Source of the DNA: Tabrizicola sp. TH137
Lineage (GTDB): Bacteria; Pseudomonadota; Alphaproteobacteria; Rhodobacterales; Rhodobacteraceae
NCBI RefSeq assembly: GCF_002855575.1
Contig: NZ_PKRQ01000005.1
Span: 310,001 to 374,000, forward strand
DNA length: 64,000 nucleotides
Direction of reading: 5' to 3'
Part shown: positions 35,542 through 45,715 of the stretch, piece by piece
Layout of the letters: each line of letters begins with the position of its first letter
Position numbering within the stretch: the first letter of the stretch is position 1
Notes under the pieces: generated by a model
What the model saw: the letters and a program-made list of their open reading frames with translations, nothing else
What the model was told of the DNA's origin: nothing
The model's database searches: none
Position numbers and translations under genes: made by a program

Positions 35542-36804
35542 ATGAACATCCTCATCCTCGGCAGCGGCGGGCGCGAACATGCTCTCGCCTGGGCGATCAA
35601 GCAGAACCCCAAGACCGACCGCCTCATCGTCGCCCCCGGCAATGCCGGCATCGCGCTTCTCGCCGAATGCGCCGATATCGACATCCTGAACGGCCAGACC
35701 GTCGTCACCTTCTGCGAGGAAAACGCCATCGACTTCGTCGTGATCGGCCCCGAAGCGCCCCTCGCCGCAGGCGTGGCCGATGCCACCCGCGCCGCGGGCA
35801 TCCTCACCTTCGGCCCCTCCGCAGCGGCGGCGAAACTCGAAGCCTCCAAATCCTTCACCAAGGAAATCTGCGACGCCTGCGCCGCCCCCACCGCCGCCTG
35901 GGCCCGCTTCACCGAGGCCGCCCCCGCCCGCGATTACGTCCGCAATGAGGGCGCCCCCATCGTGGTCAAGGCCGATGGCCTCGCCGCAGGCAAGGGCGTC
36001 ATCGTCGCCATGACGGTGGACGAGGCCCTCGCCGCCATCGACGACATGTTCGGCGGCGAATTCGGGCAGGCCGGGGCCGAAGTGGTGATCGAGGAATTCA
36101 TGCAGGGCGAAGAGGCCTCCTTCTTCATCCTGACCGACGGCACCAACGCCCTGCCCATCGGCACCGCGCAGGATCACAAGCGGGTGGGCGATGGCGATAC
36201 CGGCCCCAACACGGGCGGCATGGGCGCCTATTCCCCCGCCCCGGTCCTGACCGATGCCATCGCGGCGCAGGCGATGGTGGAAATCGTCCTTCCCACCATC
36301 CGCGAAATGGCCCGGCGCGGCACGCCCTATCAGGGCGTCCTCTATGCCGGTCTGATGATCGACAAGGGCCGCGCCCGCCTCGTCGAATACAACGCCCGCT
36401 TCGGCGACCCGGAATGTCAGGTCCTGATGATGCGGCTCGGCGCGCAGGCGCTTGACCTGCTGCTGGCCTGCGCCGAAGGCCGCCTCGATCAGGCGCAGGT
36501 CCATTGGGCCGAGGATCACGCCCTGACCGTCGTCATGGCGACGAAAGGCTATCCCGGCAGCTACCCCAAGGGCAGCACCATCCGCGGCCTCGACGCGCTG
36601 CCCGAAACCTCCTCCCAGATGGTCTTCCACGCAGGCACCACGGCAAAGGACGGCACCATCACCGCCACCGGGGGCCGCGTCCTGAACGTCACCGCCCGTG
36701 GCGCGACCCTGGCCGAGGCGCAGCAGAAGGCCTATGCCATGGTCGATGCCATCGACTGGCCCGAAGGCTTCTGCCGCCGCGATATCGGCTGGCGGGCGCT
36801 GTAA
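35542..36804 (+). CDS. purD: Phosphoribosylamine-glycine ligase (GAR synthetase)
   Basis: 420 residues from MNILILGSGGREHALAWAIKQ. An ATP-grasp enzyme that makes glycinamide ribonucleotide in purine synthesis. Signatures are VVIGPEAPLAAGVADATR, IVVKADGLAAGKGVIVAMT, RVGDGDTGPNTGGMGAYSPAP, and YNARFGDPECQVLMMRL, with metal ligands in ARFGDPE. It is divergent from xseA and convergent with the radical SAM gene. Confidence 0.97.
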   Translation: MNILILGSGGREHALAWAIKQNPKTDRLIVAPGNAGIALLAECADIDILNGQTVVTFCEENAIDFVVIGPEAPLAAGVADATRAAGILTFGPSAAAAKLEASKSFTKEICDACAAPTAAWARFTEAAPARDYVRNEGAPIVVKADGLAAGKGVIVAMTVDEALAAIDDMFGGEFGQAGAEVVIEEFMQGEEASFFILTDGTNALPIGTAQDHKRVGDGDTGPNTGGMGAYSPAPVLTDAIAAQAMVEIVLPTIREMARRGTPYQGVLYAGLMIDKGRARLVEYNARFGDPECQVLMMRLGAQALDLLLACAEGRLDQAQVHWAEDHALTVVMATKGYPGSYPKGSTIRGLDALPETSSQMVFHAGTTAKDGTITATGGRVLNVTARGATLAEAQQKAYAMVDAIDWPEGFCRRDIGWRAL

Positions 36805-36813
36805 TCCCACGCC

Positions 36814-37896
36814 CTAGAACAGCGCCAACTGATCCCCCGGCAGGACCGGGGGCCGGAACAGATCACAGCGGAGCGGCGGCAGCGCCTCCGAAAGCCCCAG
36901 CCGCGCCACGGCCTTGGCAAACCGCGCCGCGATCAGATCGGCAAACAGCCCCTCACCCCGCATCCGCTTGCCCCATTCGGCATCGTAGTCCTTCCCGCCC
37001 CGCGCCTCCCTCACCCGCGCCATCACCTTCGCCGCCCGCCCCGGCTCTGCCCGCGCCAGCCAATCGCGCCACAGCCCCGCCACCTCCAGCGGCAGGCGCA
37101 GCATGATCCAGGACGCCCCCACCGCCCCCGCATCCCGCGCGGCCGCCAATATCCCCTCCAGCTCATGATCCGTCAGCCCCGGGATCACCGGCGACACCAT
37201 CACCCGCACCGGCACCCCCGCCGCCGCCAGCCGCCGGATCACCTCCAGCCGCCGCGCGGGCAGTGCCGCCCGCGGTTCCATCCGCCGCGACAGGCCCGCA
37301 TCCAGCGTGGTGACCGACACCCCCACCCGCAACAGCCCCTTCGCCGCCATCGGCGCCAGAAGATCAAGGTCCCGCTCGATCAGCGTCCCCTTGGTCGTGA
37401 TCGCCAGCGGATGGTCGCAGCCCGCCAGCACCTCCACCACCTCGCGCATCACGCGCCACTCCGCCTCGCAGGGCTGATAGGGGTCCGTATTCGTCCCGAT
37501 GGCGATGGGCGCCACGCGATAGGCCTTCGCCCGCAACTCCCGCGCCAGCACCGCCCCGATGCCCGGCCGCGCGATCAGCTTCGTCTCGAAATCCAGCCCC
37601 GGCGACAGGTTCAGATAGGCATGGGTCGGCCGCGCGAAACAATAGATGCAGCCATGCTCGCAGCCCCGATAGGGGTTGACCGACCGGTCAAAGGGCAGGT
37701 CCGGCGACCGGTTCCAGCTCAGCGCCGACCGCGCGCGCTCCACCCGCACCTCCGTCCGGATCAGCCGCTCCTCCCCCGGCTCCCAGCCATCGGCAACCCC
37801 CTCCACCACATGCGCCTCGAACCGCCCCGCCACATTGGACAAGGCTCCCCGCGCCCGCAGCCGCCGCCCCGGCACTATCCCGTCACCCTCCGCCAT
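36814..37896 (-). CDS. PA0069-family radical SAM protein
   Basis: 360 residues. The [4Fe-4S]/SAM motif is C79-EHG-C83-IY-C86 in NPYRGCEHGCIYCFARP. The remainder is a TIM-like barrel: IGTNTDPYQPCEAEWR, ITTKGTLIERDLDLL, VSVTTLDAGLSRRMEPRA and VSPVIPGLTDHELEGIL. This is the family related to spore photoproduct lyase-like (SplB-type) proteins, known in many Proteobacteria under the name PA0069; its reaction is unknown to me. Confidence 0.9.
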   Translation of the reverse strand: MAEGDGIVPGRRLRARGALSNVAGRFEAHVVEGVADGWEPGEERLIRTEVRVERARSALSWNRSPDLPFDRSVNPYRGCEHGCIYCFARPTHAYLNLSPGLDFETKLIARPGIGAVLARELRAKAYRVAPIAIGTNTDPYQPCEAEWRVMREVVEVLAGCDHPLAITTKGTLIERDLDLLAPMAAKGLLRVGVSVTTLDAGLSRRMEPRAALPARRLEVIRRLAAAGVPVRVMVSPVIPGLTDHELEGILAAARDAGAVGASWIMLRLPLEVAGLWRDWLARAEPGRAAKVMARVREARGGKDYDAEWGKRMRGEGLFADLIAARFAKAVARLGLSEALPPLRCDLFRPPVLPGDQLALF

Positions 37897-38055
37897 GGTG
37901 CAAATCTAGAACATAACAGGAACATTCGCCACCCTTATTTCACCCGCGACCCCTTGCTGTCGGCTTTCATCCGGGGCATGTCGCAATCCGAAAAGTCCAC
38001 ATGACGCTTTCAGCCCATGCAGACTGCGAACGCTTATCCCGAAGGGACCGCCCCC

Positions 38056-38754
<699 letters not shown>

Positions 38755-38763
38755 CGCGCTTCC

Positions 38764-38788
38764 CCCTCCCCCGCCCGGCGGGGGAGGG
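38764..38788 (+). terminator. Strong GC-rich hairpin after the corrinoid gene
   Basis: CCCTCCCCCGC - CCG - GCGGGGGAGGG, an 11-bp stem ten bases after the stop. No T-run follows, so efficient rho-independent termination is uncertain. Confidence 0.5.
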
Positions 38789-38874
38789 CCGGGACCACCA
38801 CGATCACCCTTCCGCGACAGGCCCTTGGCAAGCGCAGCGCGCCGCGCCATCTTGATCGGGAAAGGATGCTGCCC

Positions 38875-39033
38875 ATGATGCCGCTCACCCATTTCCTCAT
38901 GCTGATCGCCTTCGTGATCCTCGCCGCCGGGGCCACGATCGGCCTTGCCGTCTGGGCCGACCTTCCGCTCGTCGCGCTCGGCCTGGCCGCGCTGGCGGGC
39001 AGCCTGATCCTCGGCGCGCGCCAGTGGCGCTGA
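38875..39033 (+). CDS. Small two-helix membrane protein
   Basis: 52 residues (MMPLTHFLMLIAFVILAAGA, then WADLPLVALGLAALAGSLILGARQWR). Two hydrophobic helices separated by a short WADLP turn, with a basic C-terminus. AAAGGA lies nine bases before the ATG. It overlaps the start of the DUF1638 gene, suggesting co-translation. No known family; I infer a link to the corrinoid/DUF1638 genes from position only. Confidence 0.6.
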   Translation: MMPLTHFLMLIAFVILAAGATIGLAVWADLPLVALGLAALAGSLILGARQWR

Positions 39034-39695
39034 CCGTGGCGCCGATGCCCGGCCCCGCGCTTCCCGACGACGACACCCTCACCGAACAGGGCCTTCCCCC
39101 CGCCGCCCAGGGCCGCATCCTGCTCATCGCCTGCGGGGCGCTGGCGCATGAGATCCTCGCGCTGAAACGCGCCAATGGCTGGGACCATCTCGATCTGCAA
39201 TGCCTGCCCGCCAATCTCCACCTCTGGCCCGACCGCATCCCCGCGGCGGTGGAACAGGCCGTCACCGAACATCGCGCCGCCTATGACCGGCTCTTCATCG
39301 TCTATGCCGATTGCGGCACGGGCGGCCTCTTGCAGCAGAAGTGCAAGGAACTGGGCGTCGAAATGGTCGAAGGCCCGCATTGCTATTCGTTCTTTGAAGG
39401 CAACGCCGCCTTCGCCGCCAAGGCGGAAGAGGAATTCACAGCCTTCTACCTGACCGATTTCCTCGTCCGGCAATTTGATGCCTTCGTCTGGCGCCCCATG
39501 GGCCTCGACCGGCACCCGGAACTCCGCGACATGTATTTCGGCAATTACACCAAGCTCGTCTATCAGGCCCAGACCGACGACCCCGCGCTGGATGCCAAGG
39601 CCCGCGCCTGCGCCGCCCGCCTCGGCCTCGCCTATGAACGCCGCTTCACCGGCTATGGCGACCTGACCACGGCGCTGGCCACCCTGACCCCCTGA
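39024..39695 (+). CDS. DUF1638-domain protein
   Basis: 223 residues if the GTG at 39024 is used; ATG 39045 is an alternative, and no strong Shine-Dalgarno decides. DUF1638 features: ILLIACGALAHEILALKRANGW, LQCLPANLHLWPDRIPAAVE, LFIVYADCGTGGLLQQKC and EGPHCYSFFEG, with conserved cysteines (CGAL, DCGTGG, HCYS) that could bind metal. DUF1638 genes often sit beside corrinoid methyltransferase genes in alphaproteobacteria, as here. Function unknown. A GCCGCCCC/GGGACGGC hairpin follows (39706-39726). Confidence 0.88.
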   Translation: MALTVAPMPGPALPDDDTLTEQGLPPAAQGRILLIACGALAHEILALKRANGWDHLDLQCLPANLHLWPDRIPAAVEQAVTEHRAAYDRLFIVYADCGTGGLLQQKCKELGVEMVEGPHCYSFFEGNAAFAAKAEEEFTAFYLTDFLVRQFDAFVWRPMGLDRHPELRDMYFGNYTKLVYQAQTDDPALDAKARACAARLGLAYERRFTGYGDLTTALATLTP

Positions 39696-39735
39696 AAAGA
39701 CGAAAGCCGCCCCGAACCGGGACGGCAAGCCGTAG

Positions 39736-39755
39736 GGTGCGTGCTCGCACGCACC
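39736..39755. repeat. GTAGGGTGCGTG hairpin repeat
   Basis: GGTGCGTGC - TC - GCACGCACC preceded by CGTAG; same family as 29163-29183. It lies between the DUF1638 gene and the convergent DUF3563-like gene. Confidence 0.65.
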
Positions 39756-39770
39756 AACCCCAAGGATGGG

Positions 39771-39926
39771 TTACATTCCCATGTTCCGGAACATCCCGCG
39801 GTCGATCTGCCGCTGGCGGAACTCCAGGTCCACGCGGTTGGCTGCGCCGTTCAGATACTCCCGCTCCAGCTCTTCCACGCTGGGAAGGTGAAAGGCCCGG
39901 ACGAATTTCTTCACTTGCTCGAACAT
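39771..39926 (-). CDS. Small DUF3563/DUF1127-like protein
   Basis: 51 residues from MFEQVKKFVRAFHLPSVEEL, with AAGGAGACAG upstream, a strong Shine-Dalgarno. The pattern helix - LPSVEELEREYLNGA - VDLEFRQRQIDRGMFRN resembles the short YLN..D.VDLE.R.R.IDRG proteins (DUF3563/DUF1127 class). Some DUF1127 proteins bind RNA or affect phosphate/stress responses in alphaproteobacteria, but nothing specific can be said here. Confidence 0.75.
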   Translation of the reverse strand: MFEQVKKFVRAFHLPSVEELEREYLNGAANRVDLEFRQRQIDRGMFRNMGM

Positions 39927-40071
39927 CTTACTGTCTCCTTCTTCCGATGACCGAAAGATAGGATGCTGCGACGCAGCATAGTAGATGCCGCAATGCAAAG
40001 GCCGCCATGCATCAGGCGCAAAGCTCATCACTAAAACGCATAGGAAACCATCCGTCGCGCGCGAAATACGC

Positions 40072-41718
40072 TCAGGCCGACAGCAAAGCCCGCGCCGCCT
40101 GCCGCGCGGCATCCGTGACCGTATCCCCGGCCAGCATCCGCGCCACTTCCTCCACCCGCTCGGCTTCCGAAAGCGGCGTCACGGTGGACAGCGTCACATC
40201 GCCCGCCACCCGCTTCTCCACCCGCCAATGCGCCCCACCCAGCGCCGCCACCTGCGGCGAATGGGTCACGACCAGAACCTGACACCCCTCCGCCAGCGCC
40301 TTCAGCCGCCGCCCCACCGCATCCGCCGTGGCCCCGCCCACGCCCCTGTCGATCTCGTCAAAGATCATGGTCAGCCCCGGCGCATCCCCCGTCAGACAGA
40401 CCTTCAGCGCCAGCAGGAACCGGCTCAACTCCCCGCCCGATGCGATCCGGTTCAACGGCCCCGACGGCGCGCCCGGATTGGTCGCCACGGTGAAGGTCAC
40501 CGCATCCACCCCCTCCGGCCCCGGCTCACCCGGCGCGACCTCGGTCGCAAAGACCGCGCGTTCCATCTTCAGCGGCGCCAGTTCCGCCGCCATGGCCGCA
40601 TCCAGCCGCGCCGCCGCCGCCTTGCGCGCCGCGCTCAGGCGGGCCGCCTCGGCCGCATAGGCCGCCTCGGCCTGCACCACCTCCTTGGCGCGAACGGCAA
40701 TTCCCGCCTCGCCACTGTCCAGTGCCGCCAGCCGCGCCCGCAACTCGCCCGCCAGAACGCCCAGTTCATCCGCCAGCACGCCATGCTTGCGCGCCATCGC
40801 CCGGATCGCGAACAGCCGTTCCTCCAGCGCCTCCAGGTCCGACGGGTTGAAATCCAGCGCCGCAAGGCACTCCTCCACCCCCTGCTGCGCCTCGCCCAAC
40901 TCGATCAGCGCCCGGTCCAGCGCCGCCAGCGCCCCTTCCAGCCGCCCCTCGGCCCGCTCCGCCGCCCCGTCCAGCCAGCGGACAGCGTCGCGCATCATCC
41001 CCTCCGCCCCCTGCTCCGACAGCGCCTGATGCGCCCGCGCGATGTCGGCGCGGATCTTCTCCGCCGCCTGCATCATCCGCCGCCGCGCATCCAGCGCGGC
41101 CTCCTCGCCCGGCTCCGGGTTCAACCGATCCAGTTCCGCCACCGCGTGCCGCAGGAAATCCTCTTCCTTCCGCGCCGCCGCCAGCGCCGCCTCGGCCTCG
41201 GCCAGGGCCCCCCGCGCCACCGCCTGCGCCCGCCACGCGGCGCGACAGGCGGCAAGGTCCAGCCCCGCAAAGGCATCCAGCAGCGCCCGATGCCCGCGCG
41301 GGTTCAACAGCCCCCGGTCATCATGCTGCCCATGCAGTTCCACCAGCGTCTCCGACAGGTCCCGCAACACCTCGCCCGATACCCGGCGGTCATTGACCCA
41401 GGCCGTCTTGCGCCCATCCACCGTATTGACGCGGCGCAGGATGACCTCGCCCTCCTCGACCTCGATCCCCGCCGCCTCCAGCACCGCCCGACCCGCATGG
41501 CCCGGCGCCAGATCGAAGACCGCCGTCACGCTGCCCTGCTCGGCCCCCTGCCGCACCAGTTCCGCCCGCCCGCGCCAACCCAGCACGAAACCCAGCGCAT
41601 CCAGCAGGATCGACTTGCCCGCCCCGGTCTCGCCGGTCAGAACGTTCAGACCCGGCCGGAACTCAAGGTCCAGCCGGTCAATGATCAGCACATCCCGGAT
41701 TTCGAGCGTCCGCAGCAC
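40072..41718 (-). CDS. recN: DNA repair protein RecN
   Basis: 548 residues. An SMC-like ATPase for double-strand break repair. It begins MLRTLEIRDVLIIDRLDLEF. Walker A is GETGAGKS (29-36). Long Ala/Glu-rich coiled coils follow. The ABC signature is GGELSRFLLALKVC, Walker B TMIFDEIDRGVGGATADAVG, and the end VLVVTHSPQVAALG. The length matches the family. It is downstream of bamD on the same strand (43-bp gap holding a GGATGGGC hairpin), an arrangement common in alphaproteobacteria. Confidence 0.97.
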   Translation of the reverse strand: MLRTLEIRDVLIIDRLDLEFRPGLNVLTGETGAGKSILLDALGFVLGWRGRAELVRQGAEQGSVTAVFDLAPGHAGRAVLEAAGIEVEEGEVILRRVNTVDGRKTAWVNDRRVSGEVLRDLSETLVELHGQHDDRGLLNPRGHRALLDAFAGLDLAACRAAWRAQAVARGALAEAEAALAAARKEEDFLRHAVAELDRLNPEPGEEAALDARRRMMQAAEKIRADIARAHQALSEQGAEGMMRDAVRWLDGAAERAEGRLEGALAALDRALIELGEAQQGVEECLAALDFNPSDLEALEERLFAIRAMARKHGVLADELGVLAGELRARLAALDSGEAGIAVRAKEVVQAEAAYAAEAARLSAARKAAAARLDAAMAAELAPLKMERAVFATEVAPGEPGPEGVDAVTFTVATNPGAPSGPLNRIASGGELSRFLLALKVCLTGDAPGLTMIFDEIDRGVGGATADAVGRRLKALAEGCQVLVVTHSPQVAALGGAHWRVEKRVAGDVTLSTVTPLSEAERVEEVARMLAGDTVTDAARQAARALLSA

Positions 41719-41730
41719 GCGCCAGCCGTA

Positions 41731-41751
41731 GGATGGGCGATCCGCCCATCC
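41731..41751. repeat. GGATGGGC hairpin repeat
   Basis: GGATGGGCG - A - TCCGCCCATCC preceded by CCGTA, in the bamD-recN gap. Same family as the two copies near 15.7 kb. Confidence 0.65.
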
Positions 41752-41761
41752 CCCCCAAAGG

Positions 41762-42598
41762 TTACAACCACTCGCCCTTGATCATCTGGCGATAGACGGC
41801 CCGCAGCCAGCTATCGCCCACCGCCTCGGGGTTCAGACCCCGGCCCTTCAGCAGACGGAAACTGTCATCATAGAAGGGCGAAGACTGGTAGTTATACCCA
41901 AGGATCGCCCCCGCCGTCTGCGCCTCCTGCGTGAAGCCCAGCGCCAGATAGGCCTCCACCAGTCGGTGCAGCGCCTCCGCCGTATGCGTCGTGGTCTGGA
42001 AATCCTGCACCACGCTGCGGAACCGGTTGATCGCCGCCGTGTAATTCCCGCGCCGCAGGTAATAGCGCCCGATCTCCATCTCCTTGCCGGCCAGATGGTC
42101 GAAGGCCAGCTCGAATTTCAGCATGGCCGAACGGGCATAATCGCTGTCGGGATAGGTCTCGATGACGTCGCGCATCCCCTGCAACGCCTGGAAGGTCACG
42201 CCCTGATCGCGGCCCACATCGTCGATCTGGTCATAATAGCTCAGCGCCATCAGATAGAGCGCATAGGGCGCATCCTCGTCGCCCGGATAGAAGTCCAGGT
42301 AGCGCTGCGCCGCCGCCCGTGCCTCTTCGTATTTCTTCGCCTTGTGATAGCCGAAGGCCTGCATGATCAGCGCGCGCTTGGCCACCTGCGAATAGGGGTA
42401 AAGACGCTCCACTTCCTGGAAATAGCGGATCGCATCATCCGGGCGGCGCGACGATTCCAGCCGCAGCTCACCCATCTTGTAGATTTCCTCGGCGGTATAG
42501 CTGTCCAGCGGACGTTCCTGCTGGCCGCCACATGCCGCAAGGCCAAAGGCAAGCAGCATCACGCCCAGGAAACGCGCGCCCGACTTCACGACTGCCAT
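41762..42598 (-). CDS. bamD: Outer membrane protein assembly lipoprotein BamD
   Basis: 278 residues from MAVVKSGARFLGVMLLAFGLAACGG; the lipobox LAAC puts the lipidated cysteine at 23. TPR repeats follow (MGELRLESSRRPDDAIRYFQEVERLYPYSQVAKRAL, HKAKKYEEARAAAQRYLDFYPGDEDAPYALY, RRGNYTAAINRFRSVVQDFQTTTHTAEALHR). BamD is the essential lipoprotein of the BAM complex that inserts beta-barrel proteins. It lies between lpxC and recN, all on the minus strand. Confidence 0.96.
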   Translation of the reverse strand: MAVVKSGARFLGVMLLAFGLAACGGQQERPLDSYTAEEIYKMGELRLESSRRPDDAIRYFQEVERLYPYSQVAKRALIMQAFGYHKAKKYEEARAAAQRYLDFYPGDEDAPYALYLMALSYYDQIDDVGRDQGVTFQALQGMRDVIETYPDSDYARSAMLKFELAFDHLAGKEMEIGRYYLRRGNYTAAINRFRSVVQDFQTTTHTAEALHRLVEAYLALGFTQEAQTAGAILGYNYQSSPFYDDSFRLLKGRGLNPEAVGDSWLRAVYRQMIKGEWL

Positions 42599-42721
42599 CT
42601 TCCGCCTACCCCACGTGAGTCCTTGAACGCCGCAGGCCCGCCCGCAGCGCCGGTGTTGTTGCAGTCGTCCTAGCACAGAAAAATCCGGGGCGCAAAACGG
42701 CTTTCGCGTCGGCGCGCGGGG

Positions 42722-43642
42722 TCAGGCCCGGCTCGGCAAATCCGCCGCATGCACGCCGATCCCCGGCAGCTTCCGGCCCGCCGACCCGCCGACCTCGACC
42801 TCGGTCCAGGCATCCCGATCGGCAAACAGCGCCCGCAGCAGCCGATTGGTCAGCGCATGACCCGCCCGCATCCCGGTATAGCGTCCCAGGATCGGCGCCC
42901 CCGCCAGCGCCAGATCACCCATGGCATCCAGCATCTTGTGCCGCACCGGCTCATCCTGGTGGCGCAGCCCGCCCGGGCTCAGCACGCGGTCCTCGTCGAA
43001 GACCACCGCATTCTCATAGGTGCCGCCAAGGGCCAGCCCATTGGCACGCATCGCATCCACATCCACCTGACGGCAGAAGGTGCGGCTGTCCGAAAGCTCG
43101 CGCACGAAGGCCCCGTTGGCAAGGTTCAGCCGCTTCACCTGCCGCCCGATGGCCGGCACGTCGAAATCAATCTCGAAACTCATCTCCAACGTATCGGCCG
43201 GCTCCAGCCGCGCCCAAGCCTCGCCCTCACGCACTTCCACGGGCTTCAGCACACGGATCGCCATGACCGGCGCATCCTGCGCCTCGGTCCCGGCCGCAAG
43301 AAAGGCCTCGACGAAAGGCACCGACGACCCGTCAAGGATCGGCACTTCCGGCCCGTCGATCTCGATCCGCGCATTGTGGACGGCACAACCCGCCAGCGCC
43401 GCCATCACATGCTCGATGGTGGAAACCGACACGCCCGCCGCATTCGCAATCAGGGTGCAGAGCTTCGACGGCACCACCGCGTCCCATGTCGCAGGCACCC
43501 GCGCCTCCGGCCCGGCCACATCCGTCCGCAGGAAGACGATCCCATGCCCCGCCGGAGCCGGATTCACGACCATGCGCACCGGCGCGCCGCCATGCAGGCC
43601 AAGCCCGGTAAAGGTCACGGACGATGTCAGGGTCTGTTGCAC
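42722..43642 (-). CDS. lpxC: UDP-3-O-acyl-N-acetylglucosamine deacetylase
   Basis: 306 residues. The zinc deacetylase that commits to lipid A synthesis. It begins MQQTLTSSVTFTGLGLHGGAPV. The Zn ligands lie in STIEHVMAAL (His) and VRHKMLDAMGDLALAG (His/Asp). The catalytic histidine is in GHALTNRLLRALF. The NAVVFDEDRVLSPGGLRHQDE insert is typical. It follows the ftsZ terminator, so probably has its own promoter in 43643-43810. Confidence 0.97.
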   Translation of the reverse strand: MQQTLTSSVTFTGLGLHGGAPVRMVVNPAPAGHGIVFLRTDVAGPEARVPATWDAVVPSKLCTLIANAAGVSVSTIEHVMAALAGCAVHNARIEIDGPEVPILDGSSVPFVEAFLAAGTEAQDAPVMAIRVLKPVEVREGEAWARLEPADTLEMSFEIDFDVPAIGRQVKRLNLANGAFVRELSDSRTFCRQVDVDAMRANGLALGGTYENAVVFDEDRVLSPGGLRHQDEPVRHKMLDAMGDLALAGAPILGRYTGMRAGHALTNRLLRALFADRDAWTEVEVGGSAGRKLPGIGVHAADLPSRA

Positions 43643-43810
43643 GTCAGGTCTTTCCAGATCACTCTTTCACCCGCCGGTCAGATCCGGCACAGGCAAGGCG
43701 AAGCCCCCACGGTTCCGCGCCTTTTAGCTAATTTGCTGCACCTGCGAACTCAACTCACTCTTTGTGACGAAGTGTGACAGGGGCTGAAACAATGCAAACC
43801 ATTGATCCAA

Positions 43811-43842
43811 AAGAAAAAGCCCGGGCTTTTCTGCCCGGGCTT
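43811..43842 (-). terminator. Intrinsic terminator of ftsZ
   Basis: Read on the minus strand: AAGCCCGGGC - AGAAAA - GCCCGGGCTT, then TTTCTTTTGG. It is 22 bases after the ftsZ stop and separates the division cluster from lpxC. Confidence 0.88.
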
Positions 43843-43864
43843 CTTCATCTTGTGACTGCTCGTT

Positions 43865-45508
43865 TCAGTTCGCCTGACGCCGCAGGAAGGCCGGAATCTC
43901 GATCCGTTCCTGATCCGCGCTCATCTCCGGCTCGTCGTCATAGCCCTGCACCTGCGGCTGGGCGCGCTGCGGCTGCGCCTCGGCCTGGCCGCCGCCCGCC
44001 ATGCGGTTGATCAGCGACCCGATCCCGAAACGCGGGCGCGGGGCCTCGGCGGCGGGTTTCGCCGGCGGGGTGCTGACGCGCGGCTGCGCCGCCATCGGGC
44101 GCTGCGCCGGGGCGGCGCCGGGCGACTTGCTGACCGCGGCCTGAAGCCGGGCAATGGCTTCGGGCGACGGGGTTCCCGGCGCACGCGGGCGCGGGGCCAC
44201 GAAGGCCGCCGCATCCTGATCCACCGAAGTCGGCGCCGGGCGCGGCTGCGCCACTGGCTGCGGGCGATAGGCCGGGGGCGGCAGATCGTCCATCGCCTCA
44301 TCCTCGGGCATTGCCTCGAAAGCGGGCGCCGCATCAAAGAGCGACGGGGCCGCCGCCGCCGGGGCCACGGCCACCGGCTCGGCCATCGGCATCGGCGCGG
44401 GTTGCGGCACAGGCGCCGGCTGCGGCGCGGGGGCCACGGCCTGCACCGTCACCGGCACCTCGCGGCGCGGCTCCGGCGCATGGGCCAGCGGGGCCGCCAT
44501 GCTGCGCCGCGCCACCGGCGCCTCCTGCTTGGCCGACCGGGTCACGTCGATGCCGGTCGCCACGACCGACACGCGGATCGCGCCGCCCATGCTTTCATCC
44601 AGCGTGGAGCCAACGATGATATTCGCGTCCGGGTCCACCTTCTCGCGGATGATGTTCGCCGCCTCGTCCAGTTCGAACAGCGTCAGGTCATAGCCGCCGG
44701 TGATGTTGATCAGCACGCCCTTGGCGCCGTTCAGCGAAATCTCGTCCAGCAGCGGGTTGGCGATGGCCTTCTCGGCCGCCTGCACCGCGCGATCCTCGCC
44801 GGTCGCCTCGCCCGTGCCCATCATCGCCTTGCCCATCTCGTCCATCACTGCGCGCACATCGGCGAAGTCGAGGTTGATCAGGCCCGGCCGCACCATCAGG
44901 TCCGTCACGCCCTTGACGCCCTGGTACAGCACGTCATCAGCCATGGCGAAGGCTTCGGTAAAGGTGGTCCGCTCGTTCGCCAGACGGAACAGGTTCTGGT
45001 TCGGAATGATGATCAGCGTATCGACAACCTTCTGAAGGGCTTCGATGCCCTCCTCGGCCTGCTTCATCCGCTTCGCGCCCTCGAACTGGAAGGGCTTGGT
45101 CACCACACCCACAGTCAGCACGCCCAGCTCGCGCGCCGCCTGCGCGATGATCGGCGCCGCACCCGTCCCGGTGCCGCCCCCCATCCCGGCGGTGATGAAA
45201 CACATATGCGCCCCGGCCAGATGATCCACGATCTCCTCGATCGTCTCTTCCGCCGCCGCCGCGCCCACCGTCGGCCGCGCCCCTGCGCCCAGCCCCTCGG
45301 TCACCTTCAGCCCCATTTGGATGCGCGCATGTGCCCGGCTGTGCTTCAGCGCCTGCGCATCCGTGTTGGCGACAACGAACTCGACCCCTTCGAGGTTCTT
45401 GTCGATCATGTTGTTGACGGCGTTGCCACCCGCACCACCAACACCAAAGACGGTGATCCGCGGCTTCAGCTCATCCTGCTGCGAGGTCATCATGAGGTTC
45501 AGGGTCAT
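43865..45508 (-). CDS. ftsZ: Cell division GTPase FtsZ with long C-terminal linker
   Basis: 547 residues from [20 protein letters not shown]. The GTPase core has [28 protein letters not shown], the tubulin signature [10 protein letters not shown], and the T7 region [15 protein letters not shown]. Residues ~330-530 form an intrinsically disordered Pro/Ala/Gln-rich linker ([20 protein letters not shown]). The end [16 protein letters not shown] is the conserved C-terminal peptide that binds FtsA. Long linkers are typical of alphaproteobacteria. A 207-bp upstream gap with DnaA-box-like sites suggests a separate promoter. Confidence 0.98.
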   Translation of the reverse strand: MTLNLMMTSQQDELKPRITVFGVGGAGGNAVNNMIDKNLEGVEFVVANTDAQALKHSRAHARIQMGLKVTEGLGAGARPTVGAAAAEETIEEIVDHLAGAHMCFITAGMGGGTGTGAAPIIAQAARELGVLTVGVVTKPFQFEGAKRMKQAEEGIEALQKVVDTLIIIPNQNLFRLANERTTFTEAFAMADDVLYQGVKGVTDLMVRPGLINLDFADVRAVMDEMGKAMMGTGEATGEDRAVQAAEKAIANPLLDEISLNGAKGVLINITGGYDLTLFELDEAANIIREKVDPDANIIVGSTLDESMGGAIRVSVVATGIDVTRSAKQEAPVARRSMAAPLAHAPEPRREVPVTVQAVAPAPQPAPVPQPAPMPMAEPVAVAPAAAAPSLFDAAPAFEAMPEDEAMDDLPPPAYRPQPVAQPRPAPTSVDQDAAAFVAPRPRAPGTPSPEAIARLQAAVSKSPGAAPAQRPMAAQPRVSTPPAKPAAEAPRPRFGIGSLINRMAGGGQAEAQPQRAQPQVQGYDDEPEMSADQERIEIPAFLRRQAN

Positions 45509-45593
45509 TGCCACTCCGCCTGCTGTTCGTTGTGCCGCCGTCTTTTGCCGTCCGGCTGTTATTCGCGCCTGTCCCGGGCGCAGGAATCCGAAT

Positions 45594-45614
45594 TTATCCA
45601 CGATTCTATCCACA
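45594..45614. promoter_or_regulatory. Two DnaA-box-like sequences upstream of ftsZ
   Basis: TTATCCACG (45594-45602) and CTATCCACA (45606-45614) each match the DnaA box TTATCCACA at 8 of 9 positions and have the same orientation, 12 bp apart. They lie 86-106 bases upstream of the ftsZ ATG. DnaA is a known activator of ftsZ in Caulobacter; binding here is inference. Confidence 0.5.
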
Positions 45615-45715
45615 AGGTCGCCTCAGGTCACGCGAAAAACGCAAAAACACCACAAAATATGGGGAAACGGCCGCCTCAATAAGCGGGATTTCGCCACAGA
45701 CACAGCATCTTGACC

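Noticed and set aside
45509-45715. CtrA-type TTAA-N7-TTAA site sought upstream of ftsZ
   Set aside because: No convincing match found; only the DnaA-box-like 9-mers were kept.
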